Below are positions 37,768 to 49,176 of a DNA stretch of 64,000 nt, piece after piece (the first letter of the stretch is position 1; each line of letters opens with the position of its first letter). This DNA is from Fusobacteriaceae bacterium UBA2433. GTDB taxonomy: Bacteria > Fusobacteriota > Fusobacteriia > Fusobacteriales > Fusobacteriaceae. The notes beneath the pieces are model-generated. The model was not told the DNA's origin, ran no database searches, and was given only the letters and a program-made list of their open reading frames with translations. Made by a program: the position numbers and the translations under genes. The stretch is from the NCBI GenBank assembly GCA_002342785.1, contig DDQV01000122.1, forward strand, positions 23,619-87,618, in the 5' to 3' direction.

Positions 37768-38946
37768 TTATACAGTTTTGAAATCTTCTAATTTTTTTCT
37801 TCTACTAGGATGTCTTAATTTTCTTAATGCCTTTACCTCAATCTGTCTTATTCTTTCTCTAGTTACTTTGAATATCTTTCCAACCTCTTCCAAAGTCCTC
37901 GGACATCCATCATCTAAACCGTATCTAAATCTTAGAACTTTTTCCTCTCTATCACTTAAACTGCATAAAACTTCATTTAATTGTTCCTTTAATAGAGTTT
38001 TATGAGTTTCTTCATATGGGCTAAGCATATTATTATCTTCTACAAAATCTCCTAATTCACTATCTTCTTCACTTCCTACTGGAGTTTCTAATGAAATAGG
38101 ATCTTGATTCATTTCTAAAATAGTTTTAACTTTTTCAGTTTCCATACCTAGTCTATTTCCTAAAATTTCAGGAGTAGCTTCTTTTCCAGTCTCTTGCAAA
38201 TAAATTCTGGCTTCCTTTTTTATTTTATTTATAGTTTCAATCATATGTACAGGAATCCTTATAGTTCTTCCTTGATCTGCTATAGCTCTTGTTATAGCCT
38301 GACGGATCCACCATGTTGCATACGTAGAAAATTTATATCCTTTTGCATGTTCAAATTTTCCAACTGCCTTCATTAAACCAATATTTCCCTCTTGAATTAG
38401 ATCTAAAAGTTTAAGACCCCTGTTAGTATGTTTTTTTGCTATACTTACTACTAATCTTAGATTAGCTTCTACAAGTTGATTCTTAGCCCATTCATCTCCA
38501 TCATCAGACATTTTAGCTAGTTCTATCTCTTGAGCATGTTTCAATAATGGAACTTGACCAATTTCACGAAGATACATCTTTATAGGTTCGTCTACAGAGA
38601 CTCCCCCTACTAATAAATTTTTTGTATCTAACTCTTCTTTAGTAATTTCTTTTACTTTTTTAGGATCAAATCCAGAGTCATCTTCTGGAAGACTTGATTT
38701 TATTACCATTGTTTTTGTTTTTATTATCTTAGTCACTTTACTCTTAGCTTTAAGTTTTTTCTTTAATTCCTTTTCAGATACTACTTTTATTCCTTGATTA
38801 ATCATTCCATTAATTAGGGTTTCTATTTTTTCTGGAGCAAAATCATCTTGAAGTTTACTATTTATCTCTTCAAAAGACATAATTTTCTCTTCTAAAGCCT
38901 TCTTTATAATCTCACGAACTTTCTCATTTTTAATAAAATTTTTCAT
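37768..38946 (-). CDS. rpoD: Primary RNA polymerase sigma factor (sigma-70)
   Basis: The 392-residue housekeeping sigma factor. A short region 1.1-like N-terminus is followed by region 1.2 ([15 protein letters not shown]), region 2 ([62 protein letters not shown]), region 3 and region 4 ([45 protein letters not shown]). It lacks the long non-conserved insert of the E. coli protein, as in Firmicutes SigA. It follows dnaG by 23 bases, the partial macromolecular-synthesis operon. Confidence 0.98.
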   Translation of the reverse strand: MKNFIKNEKVREIIKKALEEKIMSFEEINSKLQDDFAPEKIETLINGMINQGIKVVSEKELKKKLKAKSKVTKIIKTKTMVIKSSLPEDDSGFDPKKVKEITKEELDTKNLLVGGVSVDEPIKMYLREIGQVPLLKHAQEIELAKMSDDGDEWAKNQLVEANLRLVVSIAKKHTNRGLKLLDLIQEGNIGLMKAVGKFEHAKGYKFSTYATWWIRQAITRAIADQGRTIRIPVHMIETINKIKKEARIYLQETGKEATPEILGNRLGMETEKVKTILEMNQDPISLETPVGSEEDSELGDFVEDNNMLSPYEETHKTLLKEQLNEVLCSLSDREEKVLRFRYGLDDGCPRTLEEVGKIFKVTRERIRQIEVKALRKLRHPSRRKKLEDFKTV

Positions 38947-38969
38947 CTTGCCTCCTCAACACTCACAAG

Positions 38970-40748
38970 TCAAATTTTCATAGAAATAAATTCTTTATAA
39001 TTTTCTTCTAAATCATCTATCTTTATGTCACTGATTATCTTTTCATATATTTTTTTACAATTTAAAAATGATTTTATATCATTTGTTTTAAAAAAACTCA
39101 TCTTTTCATCGATCTCTTTTACGAACCATCTCTTATAAATCTCGATGTAAGTATTTATAATATCTTCTTCATTTTTAGCAGAAAGCTCTGTAGATATATT
39201 GAGAATTATCTCCTCCTCCTCCTCTTCTAACTTAAAAAAATTACCTCGAAGTAATTCTTGTATATAATTTTTCTCTCCATTTTGATTTATTATATCAAAT
39301 ATATTTTGAACAAAAGGAGAAGTTATTGTCCTATTTTTAAATTGTTTAAAATACTTTCTATCCTTTAAACATAATTTTAATGTTTCTAATTCTAACTCAT
39401 CTATTTTTAATATTTTTGTTTTTAAATGTGGGCTTTGAATTTTTTTTACTAATATAGTTCCTTCATTATTTTGTATCAATATCTTTCTTAATATCTTAAC
39501 TTCTTTTTCCATTCCTAAAGATACAGACAATTTGTTTAAATACAAACTTTTTTCTAAATCTGTTTCAACAGATAAAAAAAACTCCTTAAACCTACCTATA
39601 AAATTTTGCTTTGCCATAAAATTACTTAAGTCATATTCTTTAACATAAAAATCATATAAAAAATCAAAAATTTCTTTTGATTTTTTTACAGATTTTAAAA
39701 ATTCAGTCTTACCATATTTTTTCAAAAATTCATCTGGATCTTTAGCATTTTTTAGTTCTAAAACTCTTATATTAAATCCATATTTTTTTAAAATTAAACT
39801 AGTTTTTTCAGTAGCTAATCTACCAGCATTATCCATATCAAAAGCGATTATTACATTAGACGTATATCTTTTTAAAAGTTCAGCTTGCTCATTAGAAAAA
39901 GCTGTTCCTAAAGGAGCCAATGCTACATCAAACCCATAGGCATGAGCTGCTAGCACATCCATATATCCTTCCATTAAAAGAGCATAATTTTTCCTTCTAA
40001 TACTATTTCCTTTATTTTTTATACCGTAAAGATTCCATCCTTTATGAAACAATGGAGTCTCTGGTGAATTTAAATATTTTGCAAGATCTTTCCTATCACT
40101 CATAGTTCTACCGCCAAAGGCGATTATATTTCCATTAGGTGAATAAATTGGATAAATTACCCTATCACGGAAGGTATCATAATACCCTTTATCACCACTT
40201 TTTATCAAGCCTAATTTAGATAAAACCAAAGGATCATAACCTTCTTTTATTAAATAATTATAAAGAGAATCCCATCCATTCAATGCATATCCTAAATTAT
40301 TTTCCTTTATAAAATCAGGCTTCATTCCCCTCTTATTTAAATAAAGAAGTGCTTCTCTTCCAGAATTAGAAAAAATATTTTCCTTAAAAAATGAAAGTGC
40401 TTTATTTAAAACTTCATAATATTTTTTATTTTTATTTTCTGAATTATTTCCATTTATAGGTGTTATATCTAATTTATATTTTTTACTTAACTCATAAACA
40501 GCTTCTCCATAGGTTAATTTATTATATTCCATATAAAATTTAATAACATTTCCACCTGCACCGCAAACAAAACATTTGTATATATTTTTTGAGGTATTTA
40601 CCATAAAAGATGGATTGGTATCTTTATGAAATGGACAAAGACCTTTATAATTTGAACCTGTTTTCTTTAAATCAACATATTCACCTATAACTTCTACAAT
40701 ATTTAATTGTGTTATAACCTTATCTAAATCTTCATTTCTAAATTTCAT
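38970..40748 (-). CDS. dnaG: DNA primase
   Basis: A 592-residue primase that makes RNA primers at the replication fork. The N-terminal zinc finger reads CPFHKDTNPSFMVN and YKCFVCGAGGN (residues ~38-65), and the TOPRIM region (~150-340) has ALLMEGYMDVLAAHAYGF and VIIAFDMDNAGRLATEK. The C-terminal helicase-binding part is AT-driven and divergent. I prefer ATG 40748; the open frame also allows GTG at 40757, which overlaps the likely CTGGTG ribosome site. It shares a transcript with rpoD. Confidence 0.96.
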   Translation of the reverse strand: MKFRNEDLDKVITQLNIVEVIGEYVDLKKTGSNYKGLCPFHKDTNPSFMVNTSKNIYKCFVCGAGGNVIKFYMEYNKLTYGEAVYELSKKYKLDITPINGNNSENKNKKYYEVLNKALSFFKENIFSNSGREALLYLNKRGMKPDFIKENNLGYALNGWDSLYNYLIKEGYDPLVLSKLGLIKSGDKGYYDTFRDRVIYPIYSPNGNIIAFGGRTMSDRKDLAKYLNSPETPLFHKGWNLYGIKNKGNSIRRKNYALLMEGYMDVLAAHAYGFDVALAPLGTAFSNEQAELLKRYTSNVIIAFDMDNAGRLATEKTSLILKKYGFNIRVLELKNAKDPDEFLKKYGKTEFLKSVKKSKEIFDFLYDFYVKEYDLSNFMAKQNFIGRFKEFFLSVETDLEKSLYLNKLSVSLGMEKEVKILRKILIQNNEGTILVKKIQSPHLKTKILKIDELELETLKLCLKDRKYFKQFKNRTITSPFVQNIFDIINQNGEKNYIQELLRGNFFKLEEEEEEIILNISTELSAKNEEDIINTYIEIYKRWFVKEIDEKMSFFKTNDIKSFLNCKKIYEKIISDIKIDDLEENYKEFISMKI

Positions 40749-40786
40749 AAAAAACACCAGCTTAATTTATTTTGATACTACATTTC

Positions 40787-40815
40787 AGTATATACCATAA
40801 TATTCATTATTTCAA
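40787..40815 (-). promoter_or_regulatory. Promoter of dnaG-rpoD
   Basis: Minus-strand -35 TTGAAA (40810-40815), 17-base spacer, -10 TATACT (40787-40792). Confidence 0.8.
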
Positions 40816-40879
40816 GTATTTTTAATACTATTTTGAATATTTTTAATTTTTTTTCGAAAATACCTTAATCTAAAGTTAA

Positions 40880-40911
40880 TTTAGAGCCAGAGAAACTTCT
40901 CTGACTCTAAA
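40880..40911 (-). terminator. Hairpin after hppA, possible terminator
   Basis: Fifteen-base arms (TTTAGAGTCAGAGAA with a complement bearing one wobble) and a two-base spacer, 19 bases after the hppA stop. The T tail is weak (TTAACTTTAG), so termination is likely but not certain. Confidence 0.6.
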
Positions 40912-40929
40912 CTTATAATACTATTTTTA

Positions 40930-42960
40930 TTATATAAATAATGGAACTAAGACTAATGAAACTATAGACATAAGTTTAACTAAAATATTTAATGAAGGTC
41001 CAGAAGTATCTTTAAACGGATCTCCTACTGTATCTCCTACTACTGCTGCTTTATGTCTGTCAGATCCTTTCCCATCGCCTTTATAGCCAGCTTCAATCTG
41101 TTTCTTAGCATTATCCCAAGCTCCACCAGCATTTGCCATCATGATAGCCATCAGTATACCTGTTACAAGAGATCCAGCCAATAATCCACCTAAAGCCTCT
41201 ACAGACCATAAACCAATAACTACTGGAGCTAATACTGCTAATAATCCTGGTATAACCATTTCTTTTAAAGATGATTTAGTAGAGATATCTATACATCTTT
41301 TATGATCAGGTTTTTCTGTATAATCCATAATTCCTGGATGCTCTCTAAATTGTCTTCTAACCTCTTCTACCATTTCCATAGCAGCTTTACCTACTGCCGT
41401 CATAGTTAAAGCTGAGAATAAGAAAGTAAGCATTCCACCAATAAATAATCCTGCTATTACTTTTGGATTAGTTATATCTATTATTAGTAAGTTTCCTGTC
41501 AAAGCTTCTATAGATTGTTTATATGCTGCAAAAAGAGATAATGCTGTAAGTGCTGCCGACCCAATAGCAAAACCTTTTCCTACTGCTGCTGTAGAGTTTC
41601 CTACTGCATCTAATCTATCTGTACAAGCTCTTACTTCTTCCGGTAAGTTACACATCTCTGCTATTCCACCGGCATTATCTGCTACTGGTCCATATGCATC
41701 TACTGCTACTACCATACCTGTAGTTGATAACATTCCCACTGCCGCAATGGCTATTCCATAAAGTCCAGCAAAGTTAAATGCTGCCAAAATAGCAATTACT
41801 ATCACTATTATAGGAGCTACAGTAGATTCCATTCCCACTGCTAATCCTTCAATTATTGCAGTTGCTGGTCCAGTCTTAGCTGCATCTGAAATTCTATTCA
41901 CTGACTTTTTACCTGTATCAGTGTATAATCCTGTGAAATAAGCTATAACTAACCCTGCCACTAACCCAGAAACAATTGCATAAAATACACCCATTGAAAT
42001 ACCCAAATATTTTATAACTCCAAAAGCTCCTATAAGTGCTAACACACCAGATATTCTCGTTGCATTTTCTAACTTATGATAAACTTGATCTGGATTATCA
42101 GTTTTTACTGTAAATGTTCCAATTATAGATGCTATTATTCCAACAAAAGCAATTAAAATTGGTGCTATAATTAATGCTAATTTAGGATCTAACATAAAAT
42201 TAGCTTTTACTAAAAGATTCTCTAAAGCCATTCCTGACATAGTTGCTCCTAATGCCATAGTTGCTATCATTGAACCCACATAAGATTCAAATAAGTCTGC
42301 ACCCATTCCTGCTACATCTCCTACATTATCTCCTACATTATCTGCAATAGTTGCAGGATTTCTCGGATCATCTTCAGGTATTCCTATTTCTACCTTTCCT
42401 ACTAAGTCTGCACCTACATCGGCTGCTTTAGTATAAATTCCTCCACCTACTCTAGCAAATAAAGCTATTGATGATGCTCCCATTCCAAATCCTGTTATAA
42501 TTTTCATATCTGCACCAAATATTATAGTTAATACCGATACACCTATAAGTCCTAAACCTACTACTGCTAATCCCATTACAGCTCCACCTGCAAAAGCTAC
42601 ATCTAGTGCTTTTGATAATCCGCCATCTCTAGCAGCAATAGCTGTTCTTCCATTAGCTTTAGTAGCTATTCTCATTCCTATATTCCCAGCAACCCCTGAT
42701 GTGATTGCTCCTAATATAAAGGTAAGTGCTACATATGGGCTTAAAAATATTCCCAATAAAATAGAAACACCTAAAACAAACCAAATCAACACTTTATACT
42801 CTGCTTGTAAAAATGCCATTGCACCTTCTCTGATTGCCTCAGTTATTTCTTCTACTTTAACATCGTTAATTTCATATTTATTAACCTTTGCAGCATAAAA
42901 ATATGAAGCTATTAACGCTAATAGCCCTCCAATTATTCCCAATAACAATAAATTAATCAT
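40930..42960 (-). CDS. hppA: Membrane-bound ion-translocating pyrophosphatase
   Basis: A 676-residue integral pump (about 16 helices) that couples pyrophosphate hydrolysis to cation export. The active-site segments are seen: [55 protein letters not shown] and [17 protein letters not shown]. The GNSTAA segment has Ala where K+-independent enzymes have Lys, so it is of the K+-dependent class, which includes many Na+ pumps; ion choice itself is inference. GGGGGG lies before the ATG. It is probably a single-gene unit. The ~230 bases up to apbE contain a small AGTTTC/GAAACT hairpin near 43000-43018 but no gene. Confidence 0.97.
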   Translation of the reverse strand: MINLLLLGIIGGLLALIASYFYAAKVNKYEINDVKVEEITEAIREGAMAFLQAEYKVLIWFVLGVSILLGIFLSPYVALTFILGAITSGVAGNIGMRIATKANGRTAIAARDGGLSKALDVAFAGGAVMGLAVVGLGLIGVSVLTIIFGADMKIITGFGMGASSIALFARVGGGIYTKAADVGADLVGKVEIGIPEDDPRNPATIADNVGDNVGDVAGMGADLFESYVGSMIATMALGATMSGMALENLLVKANFMLDPKLALIIAPILIAFVGIIASIIGTFTVKTDNPDQVYHKLENATRISGVLALIGAFGVIKYLGISMGVFYAIVSGLVAGLVIAYFTGLYTDTGKKSVNRISDAAKTGPATAIIEGLAVGMESTVAPIIVIVIAILAAFNFAGLYGIAIAAVGMLSTTGMVVAVDAYGPVADNAGGIAEMCNLPEEVRACTDRLDAVGNSTAAVGKGFAIGSAALTALSLFAAYKQSIEALTGNLLIIDITNPKVIAGLFIGGMLTFLFSALTMTAVGKAAMEMVEEVRRQFREHPGIMDYTEKPDHKRCIDISTKSSLKEMVIPGLLAVLAPVVIGLWSVEALGGLLAGSLVTGILMAIMMANAGGAWDNAKKQIEAGYKGDGKGSDRHKAAVVGDTVGDPFKDTSGPSLNILVKLMSIVSLVLVPLFI

Positions 42961-43193
42961 AACTCTTTTCCCCCCATAATTTTTTGTTCACTTAAAGTTT
43001 CCCTTGAAACTCTTAAACATAATTTAAATAAACGACCTATAAGTATAATTTCGCTCCTTCTAAGTATAGTTTATATTTTTTATTTTTCAAAATTATTTTT
43101 TATTTTTTTTATTTTTATAAAATCAAATTTTTTTAATTATAAAAAAATACTATTTTTAAAAAGTAATAAATTAAATTTTATGAACTTATATTT

Positions 43194-44186
43194 TTATTTT
43201 ATAACATATTTTTTAAATCCATTACTATAAACTTCAGACATATCTGCTTTTACTATCATTACCTCTAAATTATCATTACTATTTACATAATTTAAGACAT
43301 CTTCAATAGACATAGAAAAAAAAGCTGTGGAATACATATCAGTAACAAAACCATTATTTCCAATAACAACAACCATCTTCCTATCTCTTATAGGATAGCC
43401 AGTTTCTTTATCTAAAAGATGATGATATTTTTTACCATCTATCTCCACATAAATTTGATAATCCCCAGAGACTCCCATAGATTTATTATCTATTCCAATA
43501 ATATGATATATCTTAGAAGGATCTTTTGGATTTTGTAATCCCACTTTCCAAGAATCACCTTCTGGTTTTGTATTTAAAGTTTCAATACTAGATATAGCGC
43601 TTATGAAAGCATGTTCAATTCCATTTTCTGCCAGTATAATTTTCGCCCTATGAATAGCATATCCTTTTAAAAAAGATCCTGTATCTATTTTATTTTTAGA
43701 TGTCTTTAATCTTATTTTATTTCCTATTATTTCTAAATTACCATAATCTACCTTCAAAACAGCTTTTTTCAAATCATCTTTTTGGGGAATTTCTAATATA
43801 CTAGAACTATATTCATCAGAGAATCCCCAAATTTTCATTAATGGAGTTATAGTTATATCATATTTAGTTTTACTAAAATTATAAGTTTTTTCTACACCCG
43901 AAAACAAATATATTCCTTCTTTATCTAATTGAAAAAACTTTCCTGGATTATGATTTATTTTATAGATTAAGCTATTCTTTTTATGAGTATTAAATTTATT
44001 ATCTACCCTTTCTATTTCTTTAAAAGCTAAATCCATTATTTTTTTAGCCTTTGTAGAATCATTAGAATAAATTACCATATCTATCATTGTTCCAAAAGCA
44101 AATTTTTTTTCCGTTATTTTTTTTTTTTCTATTTTTCCACATCCAATTAAAAGAATTAAAATAAAAACAAATAAAAAATTCTTCAT
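43194..44186 (-). CDS. apbE: FAD:protein FMN transferase, lipoprotein
   Basis: A 330-residue ApbE family enzyme that attaches FMN from FAD to a Thr of periplasmic or membrane flavoproteins such as RnfG or NqrC. A signal peptide with lipobox (ILLIGCGK) puts the lipidated Cys near residue 16. Landmarks are FAFGTMIDMVIYS, the DTGSFLKGYAIHRA segment, SGDYQIYVEIDGKKYHHLLDKETGYP and the metal-binding DMYSTAFFSM near residue 285. It starts two bases after rpoZ, an unusual partner for that gene. The target flavoprotein is not in this window. Confidence 0.93.
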   Translation of the reverse strand: MKNFLFVFILILLIGCGKIEKKKITEKKFAFGTMIDMVIYSNDSTKAKKIMDLAFKEIERVDNKFNTHKKNSLIYKINHNPGKFFQLDKEGIYLFSGVEKTYNFSKTKYDITITPLMKIWGFSDEYSSSILEIPQKDDLKKAVLKVDYGNLEIIGNKIRLKTSKNKIDTGSFLKGYAIHRAKIILAENGIEHAFISAISSIETLNTKPEGDSWKVGLQNPKDPSKIYHIIGIDNKSMGVSGDYQIYVEIDGKKYHHLLDKETGYPIRDRKMVVVIGNNGFVTDMYSTAFFSMSIEDVLNYVNSNDNLEVMIVKADMSEVYSNGFKKYVIK

Positions 44187-44188
44187 AT

Positions 44189-44398
44189 TTATCCTTCAGT
44201 TGTTACTCTTACTAATTCTACTTTTCCCTCTAATACTTCTCTACTAGCTATTTCTGCTTTAGTTTCTTTTTTTCTAGCTTTTATTAAAGGAGTTTCTCCA
44301 GCTACTAATTGACCATATCTTTTCCCAAGAGTCATTGCTAATTTATATTTATTAGGTATTTTTTCCAACAATTCATCATAAGTTACTTTTGTTTTCAT
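44189..44398 (-). CDS. rpoZ: RNA polymerase omega subunit
   Basis: A 69-residue omega subunit that helps assemble RNA polymerase around beta-prime. It has YDELLEKIPNKYKLAMTLGKRYGQLVAG and the TKAEIASREVLEGKVELV tail, typical of the family. GGAGGAG precedes the ATG. It follows gmk by 16 bases; gmk-rpoZ is a widely conserved pair. Confidence 0.94.
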   Translation of the reverse strand: MKTKVTYDELLEKIPNKYKLAMTLGKRYGQLVAGETPLIKARKKETKAEIASREVLEGKVELVRVTTEG

Positions 44399-44414
44399 AA
44401 TTACTCCTCCGTTA

Positions 44415-44972
44415 TTATTTACTTTCTATCTCTATTATTTTTATCAATTCAGATACAGATTTATCTACAGTTTCATTAATTATCACATAATCATATTCAT
44501 CTTCAAAATCCATTTCTTTCAATGAATTTTTTAATCTTAATTGTACTGTTTCTTCAGATTCACTTCCTCTTCCACGAAGCCTTTCTTCTAATATTTTTTC
44601 TGTAGGAGCTTTGAAGAAAACTAAGCATGCATCTTTAAATCTTTTTTTTATTTGAATTCCACCTTGTACATCTATCTCTAAAACTACATTTTCTTTACGA
44701 CTTAGTCTAGATTCTGCTTCAGATTTTAAAGTTCCATAGTAATTTCCATGCACATCTGCATACTCTAAAAATTCATCATTTTCTATTCTTTTTTTAAATT
44801 CTTTCAAAGTTAAAAAATAATATTCTCGACCTTCTTCTTCTCCTTCTCTTGGGGCTCTAGTAGTAGCTGATGTTGCTAAATTAATATTTAGATCTCTGCG
44901 TACTTGTTTACATACTGTCGATTTCCCTGCCCCACTTGGCCCAGAAACGACAAATAGCCTTCCTCTTCCCAT
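44415..44972 (-). CDS. gmk: Guanylate kinase
   Basis: A 185-residue kinase that phosphorylates GMP to GDP in the cytoplasm. The Walker A is SGPSGAGKSTVCKQ (residues ~10-18), the GMP site includes SATTRAPREGEEEGREYYFL, then EYADVHGNYYGT, LEIDVQGG and a lid LRGRGSESEE. The length is standard. AAGGAG precedes the ATG. It lies first in gmk-rpoZ-apbE. Confidence 0.97.
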   Translation of the reverse strand: MGRGRLFVVSGPSGAGKSTVCKQVRRDLNINLATSATTRAPREGEEEGREYYFLTLKEFKKRIENDEFLEYADVHGNYYGTLKSEAESRLSRKENVVLEIDVQGGIQIKKRFKDACLVFFKAPTEKILEERLRGRGSESEETVQLRLKNSLKEMDFEDEYDYVIINETVDKSVSELIKIIEIESK

Positions 44973-45057
44973 ATTTTTATTCTCCTTTTTTAACTCCTTC
45001 TTTGCTATCTAATTTATTTTTCCAATAGAAAAAAGAATGAAGCATTTTTATAGTAAA

Positions 45058-45078
45058 ATAGGCGACTAAGTCGCCTAT
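45058..45078 (-). terminator. Terminator of rpoC
   Basis: Nine-base arms (ATAGGCGAC/GTCGCCTAT) with a TTA loop, then TTTACTATAAAAAT, four bases after the rpoC stop. It ends the large polymerase transcript. Confidence 0.8.
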
Positions 45079-45081
45079 CTT

Positions 45082-48000
45082 TTAATTTTCTTCTACAATC
45101 TTTATCTCTAAATCTTCATATTCTTGGAATCCTGTACCTGCTGGGATTCTCTTACCTATGATTACATTTTCCTTTAATCCTTCTAAGTAGTCTTCTTTTC
45201 CTTCAATTGCTGCATTTGAAAGTACTTTAGTAGTTTCTTGGAATGATGCTGCTGAGATAAAGCTGTCAGTATTTACAGCAGCTTTAGTAATTCCTTGAAT
45301 TACACATCTATATTCTATTTCTTCTTTTCCAGCTTTTCTAAGTATAACATTTTCAAGATCTGCAGTTCTCTTCTCAATAACTTCTTCTTCTAAAAACAGT
45401 GATCCTCCTGCTTTTAATATTATTACTTTCTTAAACATTTGTTTAACAATAATCTCAATATGCTTGTCATTTACAGTAACTCCTTGATCTCTATACACTT
45501 GTTGTACAGATTCCAAGATAAATTGTTCTGCTTCTACTAAGCCTTTGATTTCAAGGACATCATGTGGTGAAATAACACCATCAATCAATTTATCTCCTGC
45601 TTTCACTACCATTCCGTCTGTAACAATTAGATGTTCTCCCATAGGAATTAAATATTCTTTAACTATCTCAGAATCGTCTATAGATCTAACTAAGATTATT
45701 CTTTGACCTTTCTTTTTCTTTCCAGTGATTTCTACTTTACCATCAATTTGAGTTAAAATAGCCTTACCTTTAGGGTTTCTGGCTTCAAACAATTCTTGAA
45801 CTCTTGGAAGACCACCAGTGATATCTTTTGTTCCTGAAGTTTCTGGAATAATCTTAGATAAGATATCCCCTTCGTATACTTTATCTCCCTCTTTCATCAA
45901 TAAATAAGCTCCATATGGAATTACATATTCTGCTACTTTTTCATCTTTAGAATTAAATATAATGACTCTTGGATTAACATCTCCAGTTTCTACTGGTTTA
46001 ATTGCAAGATACTCTGTAACATCATATTTTTCATCATATATTTCTTTAATAAAGAGTTCTCTATATTCAATTCTACCATCTTTTTCAGCAATAATAGGAA
46101 TATTATATGGATCAAATTCAGTTAATATATCCCCTTCTTTTACTGATTGACCCTCTTCTACTCTTAAAATCGAACCTGTTGTTACTGTATATTCATATGT
46201 TCCAATTATTATTTTTGAACCTTGAGAAACTACCTGTAATTCATTAGTTTCTTTATTTAATAAGGTTCTAATATCATGAAATTCTACTATTCCATCATTT
46301 TCTGTTTTAATACTATTTTGAGCAATAGATGTCGAAGCAACTCCTCCTGTATGGAAAGTTCTCATTGTAAGTTGTGTTCCTGGTTCTCCAATAGATTGAG
46401 CTGCTATTACTCCTACAGCTTCTCCTAGTAAAATATCTCTATGATTAGATAAATCTCTACCATAGCATTTTCTACAAACACCTTTTTCAAGGGCACATGT
46501 CAACGGAGATCTTATTTTAACTGATCTAACACCTTTATTTACAATATCTTGTGCAATTTCTTCATCCATCATTGTACCTCTAGGATATAATAATTCTTCA
46601 TCATGATAAAGATCTACTGCTATTACTCTACCTAAAATTCTTTCATGTAAATATTCAATAATTTTACCCTCTGAGATTAAGTTAGCAACTTCAATATTTT
46701 CATGAGTTCCACAATCATCTTGATTTACAATAACTTCATGTGATATATCTACTAATCTTCTTGTTAAATAACCTGAGTCAGCTGTTCTTAAGGCAGTATC
46801 TGCTAAACCTTTTCTTGCTCCATGCGATGACATGAAGAACTCCATTACTGTTAAACCCTCTCTAAAATTTGCTTTGATAGGTACTTCAATAATTTTACCA
46901 GTAGTATCAGCCATAAGTCCTCTCATAGCAGCTAGTTGTCTCATCTGTGCGATGGAACCTCTGGCCCCTGAGTTAGCCATCATATTTACAGGATTAAAAT
47001 CATCTAATCCTTTCATCATATCTGTAGTTACATCTTCAGTAGCTTGAGACCAAATTGCAACTGTTCTTCTGTATCTCTCTTCATTAATAATTTCTCCAGT
47101 TTTATAAGCTCTATTAATTTGTGCTACATCTTCATCTGCCTTAGCTAAAATAATTTTTTTAGATTCAGGAATTGTCATATCTTCTATTCCTACAGTTATT
47201 CCTGCTAAACACGCATAATGGAACCCAAAATCTTTTATATCGTTAATTAAATTAGCAGTGATAGTGAATCCTTGAGTTTTAAAAAGATCAGTAATCAAAC
47301 CTTTTAATTGTTTTTTACCAAAAGTTACATCATATCTCTTAACTTCCGATGGTAAAAGTGCATTAAATAAAAGCCTACCCACTGTCGTAGTTACCATTTT
47401 TTTAGCTTCATTTTCACCCATTCTTACATTAATAATCGCATGTGTTTCAATGATCTTATTTTGGTAAGCTGTGATAGCTTGATTTTTATTTGAGAAGTTC
47501 ATTCCTTCTCCTTTAGCTCCGGGTTTCTCTTTCGTCATATAAAAACAACCCATTACCATATCTTGAGATGGTACTGCTATAGGCTCACCATTTGATAATG
47601 CTATAATATTATTTGAAGCCATCATAAGAGTTTTTGCTTCCATTATAGATTCTGGTGATAGTACTAAATGTACTGCCATTTGGTCTCCATCAAAGTCAGC
47701 ATTGAAAGCTGCACATGACAATGGATGTAATCTAATTGCTTTTCCTTCAATTAGAACTGGTTGAAAAGCTTGAATAGATAGTCTATGCAATGTTGGGGCT
47801 CTATTTAATAATACCGGATGATCAGCAATTACGTCCTCAATTACTTCCCATACACAATCATCTGCATCTTCTACTAATTTTTTAGCAGTTTTAATAGTTC
47901 CAGCAATCTCTCTTTTTACAAGTTCTCTCATAATAAATGGTTTGTATAACTCTAATGCCATCTTTTTAGGAATTCCACATTCATGTAACTTTAATGTTGG

Positions 48001-49041
48001 TCCTACTACAATTACTGATCTTGCTGAATAATCTACACGTTTTCCTAATAAATTTTGTCTAAATCTTCCTTGCTTACCTTTAAGCATATCTGATAACGAT
48101 TTTAATTCTCTATTATTCTGAGCTACTACTGGTTTCCCTCTTCTACCATTATCTATAAGTGCATCTACAGCTTCTTGTAACATTCTTTTTTCATTTTTTA
48201 CAACGATTTCAGGTGCACCGATATCTAATAATTTCTTTAATCTATTATTTCTATTAATTACTCTTCTATATAAATCATTTAAATCTGAAGTCGCAAATCT
48301 ACCACCATCTAGTTGTACCATTGGTCTAAGATCAGCAGGAATAATAGGAACACTCTTAAGTATCATCCAAGCAGGACTATTTTGAGAAGCTAATAAATCT
48401 CTTACAACTTTTAATCTTTTTACTAATTTTTTTCTTTTTTGAGCAGAAGTAACTTCTTCAAAATCTTTTTCTAGTTCTTTAGATAATTTTTTAAGATCTA
48501 TTCTTTCTAATAATTTTAAGATTCCTTCAGCACCCATCTTCGCTTCGAAAGCTTTACCATGTTGTTGTCTAAATAATTTATATTCCCTTTCAGTTAAAAT
48601 CTTTCCAACTTCTAAACCAGTATCAGCAGGACTTAATACTAAATATCTAGCAAAATAAAGTACAGATTCTAATTCTTTTGGAGATATACCAATTAAAAGG
48701 GCCATCTTATTAGGCGTTCCTTTAGAATACCAAATATGTGCTACTGGTGCAGCTAGTTGAATATGTCCCATTCTTTCTCTTCTTACCTTTGATTTAGTTA
48801 CTTCAACACCACATTTTTCACATACAAGACCTTTATACCTCATTCTCTTATATTTTCCGCAAGCACATTCCCAATCCTTTGTTGGTCCGAATATCCTTTC
48901 ACAAAATAAACCATCGAATTCAGGGTTTAATGTTCTATAGTTTATTGTTTCTGGTTTTGTTACTTCTCCATATGACCACTCCTGGATCTTTTCTGGAGAT
49001 GCAAGTTTAATTCTAATTTTTTCGAAGTTTTTTATTCCCAT
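45082..49041 (-). CDS. rpoC: RNA polymerase beta-prime subunit
   Basis: The 1319-residue catalytic subunit. The zinc-binding N-terminus has CERIFGP, ECACGKY and CEKCGVEV. The catalytic [13 protein letters not shown] lies near residue 447, the bridge-helix/trigger-loop region follows [27 protein letters not shown], and a second zinc site uses [21 protein letters not shown]. The length is close to low-GC Gram-positive RpoC. The AGGAGG lies twelve bases before the ATG, rather far. It follows rpoB by about 135 bases that include a perfect 28-base palindrome. Confidence 0.98.
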   Translation of the reverse strand: MGIKNFEKIRIKLASPEKIQEWSYGEVTKPETINYRTLNPEFDGLFCERIFGPTKDWECACGKYKRMRYKGLVCEKCGVEVTKSKVRRERMGHIQLAAPVAHIWYSKGTPNKMALLIGISPKELESVLYFARYLVLSPADTGLEVGKILTEREYKLFRQQHGKAFEAKMGAEGILKLLERIDLKKLSKELEKDFEEVTSAQKRKKLVKRLKVVRDLLASQNSPAWMILKSVPIIPADLRPMVQLDGGRFATSDLNDLYRRVINRNNRLKKLLDIGAPEIVVKNEKRMLQEAVDALIDNGRRGKPVVAQNNRELKSLSDMLKGKQGRFRQNLLGKRVDYSARSVIVVGPTLKLHECGIPKKMALELYKPFIMRELVKREIAGTIKTAKKLVEDADDCVWEVIEDVIADHPVLLNRAPTLHRLSIQAFQPVLIEGKAIRLHPLSCAAFNADFDGDQMAVHLVLSPESIMEAKTLMMASNNIIALSNGEPIAVPSQDMVMGCFYMTKEKPGAKGEGMNFSNKNQAITAYQNKIIETHAIINVRMGENEAKKMVTTTVGRLLFNALLPSEVKRYDVTFGKKQLKGLITDLFKTQGFTITANLINDIKDFGFHYACLAGITVGIEDMTIPESKKIILAKADEDVAQINRAYKTGEIINEERYRRTVAIWSQATEDVTTDMMKGLDDFNPVNMMANSGARGSIAQMRQLAAMRGLMADTTGKIIEVPIKANFREGLTVMEFFMSSHGARKGLADTALRTADSGYLTRRLVDISHEVIVNQDDCGTHENIEVANLISEGKIIEYLHERILGRVIAVDLYHDEELLYPRGTMMDEEIAQDIVNKGVRSVKIRSPLTCALEKGVCRKCYGRDLSNHRDILLGEAVGVIAAQSIGEPGTQLTMRTFHTGGVASTSIAQNSIKTENDGIVEFHDIRTLLNKETNELQVVSQGSKIIIGTYEYTVTTGSILRVEEGQSVKEGDILTEFDPYNIPIIAEKDGRIEYRELFIKEIYDEKYDVTEYLAIKPVETGDVNPRVIIFNSKDEKVAEYVIPYGAYLLMKEGDKVYEGDILSKIIPETSGTKDITGGLPRVQELFEARNPKGKAILTQIDGKVEITGKKKKGQRIILVRSIDDSEIVKEYLIPMGEHLIVTDGMVVKAGDKLIDGVISPHDVLEIKGLVEAEQFILESVQQVYRDQGVTVNDKHIEIIVKQMFKKVIILKAGGSLFLEEEVIEKRTADLENVILRKAGKEEIEYRCVIQGITKAAVNTDSFISAASFQETTKVLSNAAIEGKEDYLEGLKENVIIGKRIPAGTGFQEYEDLEIKIVEEN

Positions 49042-49100
49042 ACTATTAAATAGCCTCCTAAATTAAATCTTTTCAAAATAAGCTTTTTAAGGGCAGGTTT

Positions 49101-49128
49101 TAGAAGAGAAAGTATACTTTCTCTTCTA
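49101..49128. repeat. Perfect 28-bp palindrome between rpoB and rpoC
   Basis: Fourteen-base arms TAGAAGAGAAAGTA and its exact complement meet at the centre. In RNA it would form a stable hairpin about 50 bases after the rpoB stop. There is no T run, so it may be a processing or stability site, or an attenuator rather than a terminator. Confidence 0.75.
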
Positions 49129-49176
49129 TATTCTGTCTTTCATAACCCTATCTATAATTTCAAACTACTCGTTTGA

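Noticed and set aside
43020..43193. Possible small gene or riboswitch between apbE and hppA
   Set aside because: The stretch is almost pure A and T runs, with no ribosome site leading into an open frame and no conserved fold.
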